NCBI RefSeq assembly: GCF_040361275.1
Contig: NZ_APNH01000001.1
Location: 620,001 to 684,000 of the forward strand
Direction: 5' to 3'
Length of the DNA: 64,000 nt
Source of the DNA: Salinisphaera sp. T31B1
Lineage (GTDB): Bacteria > Pseudomonadota > Gammaproteobacteria > Nevskiales > Salinisphaeraceae
Under the pieces are notes generated by a model, which ran no database searches, was not told the origin of the DNA, and saw only the letters and a program-made list of their open reading frames with translations. Made by a program: the position numbers and the translations under genes. This document shows, one piece after another, positions 1 through 11,319 of this stretch (positions within the stretch are counted from its first letter, which is position 1; each line of letters begins with the position of its first letter).

Positions 1-915
1 GTCCATGTTCACGGTCGCGCCCAACGGCAGCGCCACGCCCCGTATGGACCGCCGGACCCCCATGCGCTCGGCCGCGGCCAGCGTGACCGGCAGCGTGCCG
101 CTGCTGCTCTGGGTGGCGAATGCCGTGGCCATCGCACTGCGTGCAGCCGAGTAAAACCGCAGCGGCGCGAGTCCGGCGGCCAGCAGCAGCACGGTATAGA
201 AGACCAGCTGCCCGGCCAGGCCAAGATAGAGTACCCCGACCATGGAGGCCAGCGAGGTCAAGGCTTCGCCGCCCTGTTCGGCGACCGTGTGCGCGACGAT
301 GGCCAGAATGCCCAGCGGCAGGATTTCGAGCACCCAGCCCATGATGCGCAGGGTGGCGCTTTCCAGCCCGGCGACCGCCCGGTAGAGTGTTTCGCCCGGC
401 CCGGACGGGTCGTTTTCCGCGGCGCGCGTGAACGCGATCGCAACGCCGAAGACAATGGCGGTGAACAGAACCGCCAGCATGTCGAGCTGGGCGAAGGCCG
501 CCACGATGTTGTCGGGCACGATGGAGGTCAGTACGTCCGCGGCCCCGGGGTGCGATGGCACCTCTACCGGGCCGGCACTGTCCGGGGACAGCCCACGGCC
601 GGGCTGGAAGAGCTGGGCCACGCTCAGGCCCACGATCATGGCGATGGCGGTCGTGGCGAGATAATAGAGCGCCAGCAGCGCGCCAGTGCGTCCCAGACGC
701 GCCAGGCCGCTCTGATTGATGCCCACGATGACGGTCGTGACCACGATGGGCAGGATCAGAAACCGCAGCAGGCGCAGCACCACATCGCCGATCGGCGCCA
801 GTCCGTCGGCGATCGCCTCGGGCAGCCACAGGCCGGCGACGACGCCGAGCACGAGCGCCATGCTGATCTTGGAGATCAGCGAAACACGAACGTAACGGGC
901 GAACAGGGCTGACAT
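1..915 (-). CDS. Dicarboxylate/amino acid:cation symporter (DAACS family), C-terminus cut by window edge
   Basis: Reading the minus strand from the ATG at 915 gives 305 uninterrupted codons to the window edge. The protein is strongly hydrophobic. The family's serine-rich re-entrant loop is visible as TQSSSGTLPVT near residue 268, and the visible part ends in LPLGATVNMD, the start of the conserved substrate and cation site. These motifs define the Na+ or H+ coupled symporters of the GltP/DctA/GltT group, which import C4-dicarboxylates or acidic amino acids across the inner membrane. About 100 residues including the last helices lie outside the window, so the substrate cannot be assigned. The gene is divergent from the MATE gene with a 154-base gap. 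Confidence 0.9.
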   Translation of the reverse strand, partial: MSALFARYVRVSLISKISMALVLGVVAGLWLPEAIADGLAPIGDVVLRLLRFLILPIVVTTVIVGINQSGLARLGRTGALLALYYLATTAIAMIVGLSVAQLFQPGRGLSPDSAGPVEVPSHPGAADVLTSIVPDNIVAAFAQLDMLAVLFTAIVFGVAIAFTRAAENDPSGPGETLYRAVAGLESATLRIMGWVLEILPLGILAIVAHTVAEQGGEALTSLASMVGVLYLGLAGQLVFYTVLLLAAGLAPLRFYSAARSAMATAFATQSSSGTLPVTLAAAERMGVRRSIRGVALPLGATVNMD

Positions 916-1069
916 GCGTTCGACACGGCGGATGATGCGGTTACTGTGGCACACTTCGCGGCCTTTTCCGGCCGCCGCGGTATCAGGGCTGGCGTCGCCA
1001 CGGTGACGCCACCGCGCTCGATGCCTGGCGTGCCCGGCCGGATGCGGCGACGACCAACAGGACGAGAGC

Positions 1070-2398
1070 GTGGACGCTGTGAGCGCGACGGCCGACAACG
1101 ACACTGAAACCGAGGTTACCGCGCGGCGGATTCTCGCGTTGGCGCTGCCGGCGCTCGGTGTGCTCGCGGCCGAGCCGCTGTATGTGCTGGTCGATACCGC
1201 GGTCGTCGGCCATCTCGGTGCGCTGCCGCTGGCCGGGCTGGCGCTTGGCGGCACGGTGCTGTCGGTGCTGACCAGCCAGCTGACGTTTCTGTCGTATGGC
1301 ACAACCGCCCGCACGGCCCGGTTGTTTGGCGCGGGCCGGCGCGCCGAAGCGCTGGGCGAGGGCATGCAGGCGACCTGGCTTGCGATCGTGGTGGGGCTGG
1401 TGGTGCTGGTCGGCGGCGAAGTGTTCGCCGATTCGATCGCCCGGTTGCTGGCCGGCGACACCGCCGCTGCCGACGCTGCAGCCCGCTGGCTGCGAATCGC
1501 GCTGCTGGGCGCGCCGGCGATCCTGATCACCCTGGCCGGCAACGGCTGGATGCGCGGCGTCCAGGATACGGTCCGACCCTTTCACTACGTGCTGGCGGCC
1601 AATCTGTTGTCGGCAGTCCTGTGCCCGGTGCTGGTCTATCCCATGGGGCTGGGTCTCGAGGGCTCGGCGATCGCCAACGTGCTGGCCCAGTACACAGCGG
1701 CCGTGCTGTTCCTGCGGGCTCTGCTGGCCGACGGCGCGCTCCGTGCGCCGGATGTGTCGGTGATGCGTGCACAGATGGTGCTCGGTCGGGATCTGATCCT
1801 GCGCAGTCTGTCGTTTCAGATCTGTTTTCTGTCCGCGGCCGCGGTTGCGGCCCGATCGTCGGCGGCCGCCGTGGGGGCGCACCAGATCGTCTACCAGCTA
1901 TGGGTGTTCCTGTCGCTGATCCTCGATTCGCTGGCCATCGCCGCGCAGGCGCTGATCGGCGCCGAACTGGGCGCGGCGCGGCTCGAACGCGCACGTCGCG
2001 TGGCCTGGCGGATCATGCGCTATTCGCTGGCGCTCGGGCTGGTGCTGTGCGTGCTGTTCGCCCTGCTGGCCGGCGTGCTGCCGCGCGTGTTCACCAGCGA
2101 CCCCGCGGTACTGGCCCAGATCCCGGCGGCCTGGTGGTTCTTCGTCGTCCAGCAACCCGTGGCCGGCGTGGTATTCGCACTCGACGGCGTACTGCTCGGC
2201 GCCGGCGATACCGCGTATCTGCGCACGACCACACTCGCCTGTGCGCTGGGTGCGTTCCTGCCGCTGATCTGGTTGTCGTGGGCGTTCGGCTGGGGCTTGG
2301 CCGGCATCTGGATCGGGCTGACCATGTTTCTCGTCACCCGTATGGTCGCCGTGGTCTGGCGTACCCGTTCGAGTGCCTGGACCGTGGCCGGGGCCTGA
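1070..2398 (+). CDS. MATE family efflux transporter (DinF-like)
   Basis: The 442-residue protein has about twelve hydrophobic segments in two similar halves and begins with an ARRILALALPALG stretch, as in DinF-type MATE proteins. The family exports drugs or metabolites across the inner membrane using Na+ or H+ gradients. The early VDTAVVGHLG segment in helix 1-2 and the GVQDT segment near residue 163 fit the DinF branch. Translation starts at a GTG, with no competing ATG before the first helix. The stop lies 49 bases before the DUF2235 gene, so the two may be co-transcribed. The substrate is unknown. Confidence 0.88.
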   Translation: MDAVSATADNDTETEVTARRILALALPALGVLAAEPLYVLVDTAVVGHLGALPLAGLALGGTVLSVLTSQLTFLSYGTTARTARLFGAGRRAEALGEGMQATWLAIVVGLVVLVGGEVFADSIARLLAGDTAAADAAARWLRIALLGAPAILITLAGNGWMRGVQDTVRPFHYVLAANLLSAVLCPVLVYPMGLGLEGSAIANVLAQYTAAVLFLRALLADGALRAPDVSVMRAQMVLGRDLILRSLSFQICFLSAAAVAARSSAAAVGAHQIVYQLWVFLSLILDSLAIAAQALIGAELGAARLERARRVAWRIMRYSLALGLVLCVLFALLAGVLPRVFTSDPAVLAQIPAAWWFFVVQQPVAGVVFALDGVLLGAGDTAYLRTTTLACALGAFLPLIWLSWAFGWGLAGIWIGLTMFLVTRMVAVVWRTRSSAWTVAGA

Positions 2399-2447
2399 GA
2401 CCGCGGCTCGCGAGAACTCCGGATGGCCGGCTCGGCAAGGGCTTGGC

Positions 2448-3467
2448 ATGGTGCTCGCCGCCGGTGGATGGCCGGCAGCGGCCACGGGAGATCGCTTGGG
2501 CAAGAACATCGTCATCTGTTGTGACGGCACCAACAGCCAGTTCGGCGGCGTCGAGACCAACGTCGCGCATCTGTTCCACCGGCTTGCGGCCGACAGCAGC
2601 GAGCAGCGCAAACGCTACGAGCCCGGCGTGGGCACCTTCGGGGCCAACATATTTTCGGTGAATGTCGGACGTACGCTGGGCAAGTTGCTGGGCGCGGCCT
2701 TCGGATATGGCCTCAAGCAGAATCTGGACAACGCCTACCGCTATGTCGTCGATTGCTACGCACCGGGCGATCGGCTGTTTATCTTCGGCTTCAGTCGCGG
2801 CGCGTTCACTGCACGCTCGCTGGCCTCGCTGGTCGATCAGTACGGGGTGCTCGATCGGCGCGATGGCGATCGCGTACCCGAACAGGTGGCGGCCTATCTC
2901 GCCGATGCGCCGCCCGTTCGGGCCGGCTGCCGTGCGCCGGTCGGCCGCTGTGCGCCGCATTTCGTCGGGGTCTGGGAGACCGTGGGCGCGCTCGGCCTGC
3001 TGCTGCGGCTGCGACGTTTCAAGCACAACCGGTTGAGTCCGGGCGTGGCGCGCGCGGCTCAGGCGCTGGCAGTCGACGAACAGCGACGTTGTTTTGCCCC
3101 GACACGCTGGGACGAATCCGCGCTGGGGTCGGAACAGTGCGTGCGCCAGGTCTGGTTCGCCGGTGTCCATGCGGACGTGGGTGGCGGCTATGTCGATCGT
3201 GGGCTGGCGCGTATTACGCTGGACTGGATGCTCGAACAGGCGGTGGCCGCCGGGCTGCGGCTGAACCCCGAGAGTCGAACGGGCCCGGCCGGCGATCCGG
3301 CGGGCGCTCTGCACCAATCCTATCGAGGGCTATGGCGCCTGCTCGGCCGGCACGTGCGGCGTATCGCAGCGGATGCCGATATCCATGCCTCGGTGAACAG
3401 GCGCCGGGTCCTGTGTCGCGACTACGACCCGGCCAATCTGGCCCGGGCTCGGCCGCCGACCGGCTGA
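2448..3467 (+). CDS. DUF2235 alpha/beta-hydrolase (Tle1-type phospholipase fold)
   Basis: The protein carries the DUF2235 signature: a KNIVICCDGTNSQ start strand, a GFSRGAFTAR nucleophile elbow (serine near residue 115) and WFAGVHADVGGGY, which holds the acidic and substrate-loop residues. The family includes the catalytic domain of type VI secretion phospholipases (Tle1), but most stand-alone members are uncharacterised cytoplasmic hydrolases. No secretion genes, VgrG or immunity gene lie nearby, so an effector role is not supported. The chosen ATG has AAGGG six bases upstream. A TTG at 2496 with GGGAG just before it is an equally credible start and lies immediately ahead of the first conserved strand. 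The function is a lipase or esterase by fold only. Confidence 0.82.
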   Translation: MVLAAGGWPAAATGDRLGKNIVICCDGTNSQFGGVETNVAHLFHRLAADSSEQRKRYEPGVGTFGANIFSVNVGRTLGKLLGAAFGYGLKQNLDNAYRYVVDCYAPGDRLFIFGFSRGAFTARSLASLVDQYGVLDRRDGDRVPEQVAAYLADAPPVRAGCRAPVGRCAPHFVGVWETVGALGLLLRLRRFKHNRLSPGVARAAQALAVDEQRRCFAPTRWDESALGSEQCVRQVWFAGVHADVGGGYVDRGLARITLDWMLEQAVAAGLRLNPESRTGPAGDPAGALHQSYRGLWRLLGRHVRRIAADADIHASVNRRRVLCRDYDPANLARARPPTG

Positions 3468-3494
3468 GCCGTGTCGCCGCGCGCTGGCGCGGAC

Positions 3495-6224
<2,730 letters not shown>

Positions 6225-6416
6225 GTCAGATGTGATCCGCGGGTGACGCGGATTTCGCAGATATCAAGAAAAAGCGGCGCGGTCGTGTGCGACCGTATCA
6301 GGCCGTCGATACGCCGATCGGGCTCGAACCCGGTCGTCCGATGGCCGTTGCTCAGATCGGGCGTTCCGGTATCGGCGTGCGGCATGCGCCCGACCCACCG
6401 ACGATGGGCGATAGGT
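6225..6416 (-). other. Spacer between the two MetH genes, with inverted repeat before the second start
   Basis: This 192-base gap separates the two halves of methionine synthase. It contains an inverted repeat with arms ATCCGC (6235-6240) and GCGGAT (6248-6253), ending 11 bases before the ATG of the downstream half. It could fold in the mRNA leader over the weak ribosome-binding region. A second hairpin (CGGTCG, four-base loop, CGACCG at 6280-6295) is followed on the minus strand by CGCCGC and then a T-rich stretch, giving a weak terminator-like shape. Whether the second half has its own promoter cannot be decided from sequence alone. Confidence 0.4.
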
Positions 6417-7466
6417 TCATGCCGACGCGGTGAACGGTTCCAGGCCCGACAGGCGCATCGCGCGTTGGATATCGGGGCGGCGGCGCGGCGTCTTGCCGGC
6501 CACGGCTTGGGCGATGGCGCCGATATGTTCCGGCGTGGACCCGCAGCAGCCGCCGGCCATGTTGAGCAGGCCGGCCTGGGCCCATTCGCCGATATGGTCG
6601 GCCATCTCGTCCGGGGTCAGATCGTACTCGCCGAATTCGTTGGGCAGCCCGGCGTTGGGATAGGCGTGGGTATAGCAGGGCGCGATCCGCGACATCTCGG
6701 CGACGTATTCGCGCAGCAGATCCGGGCCCAGCGCACAGTTCAGACCCACGGTCAGTGGCCGGGCATGGGCCACCGAGTTGTAGAACGCTTCGGTGGTCTG
6801 GCCGGAGAGCGTACGCCCGGAGGCGTCGGTGATCGTGCCCGAGATCATCAGCGGAATATCCACGCCGCGTTCGCGCATGAGCTTGCGTACGGCATAGATG
6901 CCGGCCTTGGCGTTGAGCGTGTCGAAGATCGTCTCCAGCAGGATGATATCCACGCCGCCGTCCAGCAGGGCCGCGGCCGAGGCGCCGTAGGCCGCGGCCA
7001 GCTCCGTGAAGCTGGTGTTGCGCTTGCCGGGGTCGTTGACGTCCGGCGAGATCGAGGCCGTTCGGTTGGTCGGCCCGATCACGCCGGCGACGAAGCGCGG
7101 TTTGTCGGCGCTGGCGTACTGCTCGGCGACGTCGCGGGCCAGCCGGGCTGCGGCCCGATTCATCTCGTCGGCCAGATCTTCCATGCCGTAATCGGCCTGC
7201 GCGATGCTGGTGGCCGAGAACGTGTTCGTGGTGAGGATGTCGGAGCCGGCCTCGGCGTACTGGGCGGTGATCTCGCGGATCAGGTCCGGGTTGGACAGCG
7301 TCAACAGGTCGTTGTTGCCCTTGAGATCGGAATCCCAGTCGGCGAAGCGTTCGCCGCGATACTCGGCCTCATCCGGGTCGTGATTCTGGATCATCGTGCC
7401 CATGGCGCCATCGAGCACGAGAATACGGTCGTCGAGCGCGTCGGTCAGATCGGTCATCGGCATCAC
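6417..7466 (-). CDS. metH: Methionine synthase, homocysteine S-methyltransferase half
   Basis: The 349-residue protein is the stand-alone N-terminal module of methionine synthase. It begins with the conserved [11 protein letters not shown] strand. The zinc ligands expected of the family appear in GLNCALG and in the [10 protein letters not shown] motif near the C-terminus. It activates homocysteine as a zinc thiolate and accepts the methyl group from methylcobalamin carried by the companion protein at 3495-6224. The two proteins must associate for turnover. The gene is divergent from the cobalamin riboswitch operon, and a perfect TATCCG/CGGATA palindrome lies 22 bases ahead of its start. The ATG at 7457 (second methionine run) is a possible alternative start. 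Confidence 0.95.
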   Translation of the reverse strand: MMPMTDLTDALDDRILVLDGAMGTMIQNHDPDEAEYRGERFADWDSDLKGNNDLLTLSNPDLIREITAQYAEAGSDILTTNTFSATSIAQADYGMEDLADEMNRAAARLARDVAEQYASADKPRFVAGVIGPTNRTASISPDVNDPGKRNTSFTELAAAYGASAAALLDGGVDIILLETIFDTLNAKAGIYAVRKLMRERGVDIPLMISGTITDASGRTLSGQTTEAFYNSVAHARPLTVGLNCALGPDLLREYVAEMSRIAPCYTHAYPNAGLPNEFGEYDLTPDEMADHIGEWAQAGLLNMAGGCCGSTPEHIGAIAQAVAGKTPRRRPDIQRAMRLSGLEPFTASA

Positions 7467-7488
7467 CTTCGAATTCAGCGCACCAGTA

Positions 7489-7506
7489 TATCCGCTTATC
7501 CGGATA
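7489..7506. promoter_or_regulatory. Palindromic operator candidate upstream of the MetH homocysteine half
   Basis: TATCCG and CGGATA form a perfect inverted repeat with a six-base spacer. It lies between the MetH start (7466) and the btuB operon promoter. Its symmetry, AT-containing arms and position suggest a dimeric repressor site. From memory, ArsR-family regulators of the methionine/SAH cycle (SahR type) bind palindromes of this general look, but that match is inference. Confidence 0.4.
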
Positions 7507-7600
7507 GGCAGAAAACGCCCGCGCCGAGCGTGTTCGCCATCCGCCCTGTCACGGCCGGCGTCGCGGCCGTGTCGCCTGTCGTGCCGGGCGGTAGCGGCAG

Positions 7601-7629
7601 TTGACGGGGTCTCGGCGCGCGCCTAGGCT
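7601..7629 (+). promoter_or_regulatory. Sigma70-like promoter for the cobalamin operon
   Basis: A TTGACG -35 element (7601-7606) and a TAGGCT -10 element (7624-7629) are separated by exactly 17 bases. Transcription would start near 7636, just before the first conserved bases of the cobalamin riboswitch. The -10 is imperfect, but spacing and position relative to the aptamer are right. Confidence 0.55.
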
Positions 7630-7635
7630 TAAACG

Positions 7636-7850
7636 CGCTACAGGTGGCCGACGGTCGGCGTGCGCATGCGCGGGCTGTCGGATTAAACGGGAAGCCGGTG
7701 CGTCGAGTGATCGACAAGGCCGGCACTGCCCCCGCAACGGTAGGCGAGCGCGAGTCGCGTGCACGAGCCACTGGACGGTGTCCGGGAAGGCGCACGGGAC
7801 AGGCCCTGAACGGCCCGCTTGCAAGTCCGGAGACCGGCCCGTAGTACGCA
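7636..7850 (+). promoter_or_regulatory. Cobalamin (adenosylcobalamin) riboswitch
   Basis: All conserved blocks of the class I cobalamin aptamer are present in order: GGGAAGCCGGTG (7690-7701), CTGCCCCCGCAACGGTA (near 7726-7742), AGCCACTGG (7767-7775), GGGAAGG (7784-7790) and the B12 box GCAAGTCCGGAGACCGGCC (7821-7839). The B12 box pairs with a loop of the expression platform when ligand is bound. No T-run follows, so control is probably at btuB translation and not by intrinsic termination. The element should lower import and salvage gene expression when coenzyme B12 is plentiful. Confidence 0.97.
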
Positions 7851-8017
7851 GGTCTGGCATCGCGGCGGGCGTTGATCGACTGGCAGGGGGAATCGGCCGG
7901 GGCATGTCCAGATTCGGGCACACCGCGGGTGTGCTCTGTCCACTCGATGGGTCCCTCTCGATGCGGACCGTCATGTCCGGCGCGCGGGTGAGCGCGTCCA
8001 TCGAGATAGGTCACATC
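7851..8017 (+). promoter_or_regulatory. Long leader / expression platform between riboswitch and btuB
   Basis: The 167 bases between aptamer and btuB ATG contain a perfect seven-base-pair hairpin (GCACACC, loop GCG, GGTGTGC at 7918-7934) and a weaker GGTCC/GGACC stem (about 7950-7970). These are candidates for the switching structure or for stabilising the leader. An in-frame ATG at 7904 would add 38 residues ahead of the BtuB signal peptide; I consider it less likely than the ATG at 8018. Confidence 0.4.
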
Positions 8018-9871
8018 ATGAATTCGCGTTTTCTTGTCGGCGCCGGTCTGATCGGCGTCGGCCTGAGCGGCCATGCCGCGCAACCGGTCCCCGCCAACAG
8101 CCTGGCCGGCATCCAGGTCACTGCCAACCGCACGTCCGAAGCACCCTCGCGCAGCTTGGCCGCGACCACCGTCATCGACCGCGCCGAGATCGAGCGCCTG
8201 CAGGCGCGCTCGGTCTCCGATCTGCTGCGGCGCTCGCCGGGCATCACGGTGACCAACAGCGGCGGGCCGGGCAAGGCCGAATCGATCTTCATGCGCGGCA
8301 CCGAATCCGATCATGTACTGGTGCTGGTCGACGGGGTGGAGTACGGCTCGGCGACCACCGGCCAGCCGGCGATCCAGGATCTGCCGGTCGACCAGATCGA
8401 ACGTATCGAGATCGTGCGCGGGCCGCGCTCGTCGCTGTACGGCTCGGAAGCGATCGGCGGTGTGATCCAGATCTTCACCCGTGACGGCAGTGGCACGCGC
8501 GGCACGCGCCCCTATGCCAGCATCGGCGCGGGCAGCTACGACAGCTACCAGGCCCAGGCCGGGCTGTCGGGAAGCGATGCCCGCAGCCACTACAATATCA
8601 GCGTGAGCGGTTACCAGACCCACGGCTTCGATTCCTGCCGCTCGGGCGCGGCCAATACCGGCGGCTGCTTCACCGACGAGCCGGACGACGACGGATACGA
8701 CCGGGTGTCCGGCGCGCTCAACTTCGGCCACCGGTTCGACAACGGGGTCGATTTCAAGCTCAATTTCCTGCGGACCCAGGGCAACAACGAATACGACGGC
8801 AGCCCGTTCTCCTCCAATCGGGCGGATGTCGTCCAGCAAGTGCTGGGCACCTCCGTGGCGTTCCGGCCGTTGGAGGCCTGGCAGCTGACGCTTTCCGGGG
8901 GGACGAGCTGGGACGATTCCGACAACTACTACGACGGCGCGCCGGCAGGGCGCTTCGAGACACGCCGAAATCAGGCCTCGATCAAGAACGATATCTCGAT
9001 CGGGGACAACAGCCTTATTACCGCCGGCGTGGACTATCACGACGACAACGTCAGCAGCGATACCGTGTTCGCCGAAACGTCGCGCGACAACACCGGCGCG
9101 TTCATCCAGTACCTGGGCGACTGGGGCCGCCATCACGTCCAGCTCGCCGGGCGTGGCGACGACAACCAGCAGTTCGGCGATCATGCCACCGGCTCGGCCA
9201 GCTATGGCTTCGATCTCACCGAGGCCTATACCGCCAGCATTTCCTACGGCACGGCGTTCAAGGCGCCGACCTTCAACGAGCTGTATTTTCCGGACTATGG
9301 CAACCCGGATCTCGATCCGGAAGAATCGCGCAGCGTCGAGCTGGGTCTGGACGCCACCCAGCGCTGGGGCACCTGGTCGTTGCATGCGTTCGAAACCCAT
9401 ATCGACGACCTGATCGCCTCCGATCCCGCCACGTTCACCGCGGTCAACGTCAACGAGGCCCGCATCCGCGGGCTCGAGGCCGGGCTGGGCACCGCCATCG
9501 CACAATGGCAGATCAGCACTCAGCTGACCTGGCTGTCGGCCGAGAACCGTTCCGAGGGCGCCAACCGCGGCAACGATCTGGCGCGCCGGCCGCAATACTC
9601 GGCACAGTTCGACGTGGACCGTACGATCGCCGAACGTTTTTCGGTGGGCGCCGGGCTGTTTTTGTCCGATTCGGCCTACGACGATGCGGCCAATGCCAAC
9701 GAGCTGGACAGCTACCAGCTGCTCGATCTGCGCGGCTCGATGAATGTGAGCCGGGACTGGCAGCTCCAGGCCGAATTGAACAACGTATTCGACGAGGATT
9801 ACGAAACCGTGCGGTTCTACAATCAGCCGGGGCGCAACGTGTTCGTGACCCTGCGTTACCGGCCGCAGTAG
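8018..9871 (+). CDS. btuB: TonB-dependent vitamin B12 outer membrane receptor BtuB
   Basis: The 617-residue protein starts with a short signal peptide (MNSRFLVGAGLIGVGLSG, cleavage after AQA-like HAA). A TonB-box-like segment (GIQVTANRT) follows. The plug domain has SVSDLLRRSPGI, the FMRGTESDHVLVLVDG strand and the IEIVRGPRSSLYGSEAIGG motif. The remainder is a 22-strand barrel ending in a FVTLRYRPQ beta-signal-like tail. BtuB binds cobalamin and other corrinoids at the cell surface and passes them to the periplasm with energy from TonB-ExbBD. The cobalamin riboswitch directly upstream and the cob genes downstream settle the substrate. The ATG at 8018 is chosen because it gives a proper signal peptide. 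The terminal residue is not the usual aromatic one. Confidence 0.95.
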   Translation: MNSRFLVGAGLIGVGLSGHAAQPVPANSLAGIQVTANRTSEAPSRSLAATTVIDRAEIERLQARSVSDLLRRSPGITVTNSGGPGKAESIFMRGTESDHVLVLVDGVEYGSATTGQPAIQDLPVDQIERIEIVRGPRSSLYGSEAIGGVIQIFTRDGSGTRGTRPYASIGAGSYDSYQAQAGLSGSDARSHYNISVSGYQTHGFDSCRSGAANTGGCFTDEPDDDGYDRVSGALNFGHRFDNGVDFKLNFLRTQGNNEYDGSPFSSNRADVVQQVLGTSVAFRPLEAWQLTLSGGTSWDDSDNYYDGAPAGRFETRRNQASIKNDISIGDNSLITAGVDYHDDNVSSDTVFAETSRDNTGAFIQYLGDWGRHHVQLAGRGDDNQQFGDHATGSASYGFDLTEAYTASISYGTAFKAPTFNELYFPDYGNPDLDPEESRSVELGLDATQRWGTWSLHAFETHIDDLIASDPATFTAVNVNEARIRGLEAGLGTAIAQWQISTQLTWLSAENRSEGANRGNDLARRPQYSAQFDVDRTIAERFSVGAGLFLSDSAYDDAANANELDSYQLLDLRGSMNVSRDWQLQAELNNVFDEDYETVRFYNQPGRNVFVTLRYRPQ

Positions 9872-9934
9872 CGACACGCGACGAATCAACCCCGACGGTG
9901 CGGCCCGCGGCGCCGTTTTCATACCGGAGTGTTC

Positions 9935-10543
9935 ATGAGCGACGACAAGCGCGAAGCCAAGCACAGCGCAGCGATGAAGAAGCAGAAGGCCCGTGTCGAT
10001 GCGGCTGTCGAAGCCGCCGATATCGAGCGCGGCGTGATGATCCTGCTTACCGGCAACGGCAAGGGCAAGTCGTCGTCGGCGTTCGGCATGGTGATGCGGG
10101 CGCTGGGCTACGGCCATACCGTGGGCGTGGTCCAGTTCATCAAGGGCGAGCAGCTGTCCGGCGAGGAAATCTATCTGCGCGAGCATTGTCCGCAGGTCGA
10201 TTTCTATCAGATGGGTACGGGTTTCACATGGAACACCCAGGATCGGTCAGGCGATATTGCCGCCGCCGAACGCACCTGGGCCGTGGTGGCGCCGATGCTG
10301 GCCGATCCGGGCTACGATCTGGTGGTTATCGACGAGCTGACCTACATGATCGGCTACAAGTATCTCGACGAGACGATGGTGCTCGACGCGCTGGCCGGTC
10401 GCCCGGCCAATCAGTCGGTGATCGTCACCGGCCGCGGCGGTGGCCACGGTCTGCGCGAGCTGGCCGACACGGTCGCCGAGATAAAGGACATCAAGCATGC
10501 GTTCAAGGCTGGTATCAAGGCGCGGCGCGGCGTCGACTACTGA
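9935..10543 (+). CDS. cobO: Cob(I)yrinic acid a,c-diamide/corrinoid adenosyltransferase CobO (BtuR type)
   Basis: This 202-residue protein has the CobA/BtuR/CobO P-loop TGNGKGKSSSAFG near residues 38-50, then GVVQFIKG, an IDELTYMI segment and the VIVTGRGG strand. It transfers the 5'-deoxyadenosyl group of ATP to reduced corrinoid, making the adenosylated forms used by the rest of the pathway. The ATG at 9935 has a CGGAG ribosome-binding site six bases upstream. The N-terminal lysine-rich helix (KREAKHSAAMKKQKARV) is typical of the family. It lies 63 bases after btuB and 11 bases before cbiZ, within the riboswitch-controlled run. Confidence 0.95.
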   Translation: MSDDKREAKHSAAMKKQKARVDAAVEAADIERGVMILLTGNGKGKSSSAFGMVMRALGYGHTVGVVQFIKGEQLSGEEIYLREHCPQVDFYQMGTGFTWNTQDRSGDIAAAERTWAVVAPMLADPGYDLVVIDELTYMIGYKYLDETMVLDALAGRPANQSVIVTGRGGGHGLRELADTVAEIKDIKHAFKAGIKARRGVDY

Positions 10544-10554
10544 CGGCTCAGGCC

Positions 10555-11319
10555 ATGATCCGGCTCTGGTCCGCACGCGCCGGCTGGTCTGAAGACCGGC
10601 CCGTCGCCTTGCCCGGACGGCTGCTGCCCGTCGGCTGGCAGGCCCGGGTGGGCCATCGCGCGCTGGTCTTGGAGGCAGAGCGTCACTGGCGCTGTCTGAG
10701 CTCGGCGGTCGCCGGCGGCGGCTGGCGACCCGTGCGTTGCCTGGTCAATCTGCATCTGGATGCGGATCTGGCCTGCCAGGCTGAGCCGGCCGACACGATC
10801 GACGCGGCCGCCACCGGGCTTGGTGTATCCGTTATTGATGTAGGCATGATGACCGCCGCCTCCATGCGCGGTCTGCATGTGGCCAGCGGCGAGTGCGACG
10901 GCGCGCGTCTGTCTGTGCTGGTCACCGTGGGTCTGGGCAACGCCCGGCGGGCCGGTGACCCGGCCGATGCGGGCGTCGAGGAGGCGCGGCCGCCGGCCGG
11001 TACCATCAATCTGATGCTGCTATGCGCCCAGGGCCTCAGCCCGGCCGCCATGGTCGAGACGCTGACCCTGCTCACCGAGGCAAAGACCGCCATCCTTCAG
11101 GAGCGCAACGTGCGCAGCCCCGTTTCGGGAGAGATCGCCACGGGCACCGGCACGGACGCCACCGCGGTGATCGCCGACCCCGTTGCAGCCCGGCCGCGCC
11201 GCTATGCAGGCAAGCACACCCGCTTCGGCGAAGCCGCGGCCCGTCTGACCATGGCGGCCGTGGGCGCGGCGGTCGACGATGCCAGGGCCCTGCACGAGCG
11301 GACAGCCCATGCCCGCTAG
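10555..11319 (+). CDS. cbiZ: Adenosylcobinamide amidohydrolase CbiZ
   Basis: The 254-residue protein matches the CbiZ fold family through a [15 protein letters not shown] segment, [13 protein letters not shown], a [10 protein letters not shown] loop and [13 protein letters not shown] near the C-terminus. CbiZ cuts the aminopropanol amide bond of adenosylcobinamide or of pseudocobalamin-type coenzymes, releasing adenosylcobyric acid. CbiB can then rebuild the molecule with the cell's preferred lower ligand. It is best known from archaea and Rhodobacter-type bacteria and is uncommon in gammaproteobacteria. The start at 10555 lies 11 bases after cobO, and the end overlaps cobQ by 11 bases. Assignment rests on motifs plus context. 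Confidence 0.85.
   Translation: MIRLWSARAGWSEDRPVALPGRLLPVGWQARVGHRALVLEAERHWRCLSSAVAGGGWRPVRCLVNLHLDADLACQAEPADTIDAAATGLGVSVIDVGMMTAASMRGLHVASGECDGARLSVLVTVGLGNARRAGDPADAGVEEARPPAGTINLMLLCAQGLSPAAMVETLTLLTEAKTAILQERNVRSPVSGEIATGTGTDATAVIADPVAARPRRYAGKHTRFGEAAARLTMAAVGAAVDDARALHERTAHAR

Noticed and set aside
2448-3467. Type VI secretion effector
   Set aside because: No T6SS structural, VgrG, PAAR or immunity gene is near; a stand-alone hydrolase is more likely.
6300-6390. TTCGA-type loop on the minus strand resembling a tRNA T-arm
   Set aside because: The stem has only four pairs, and no D-arm, anticodon loop or matching acceptor stem could be drawn.
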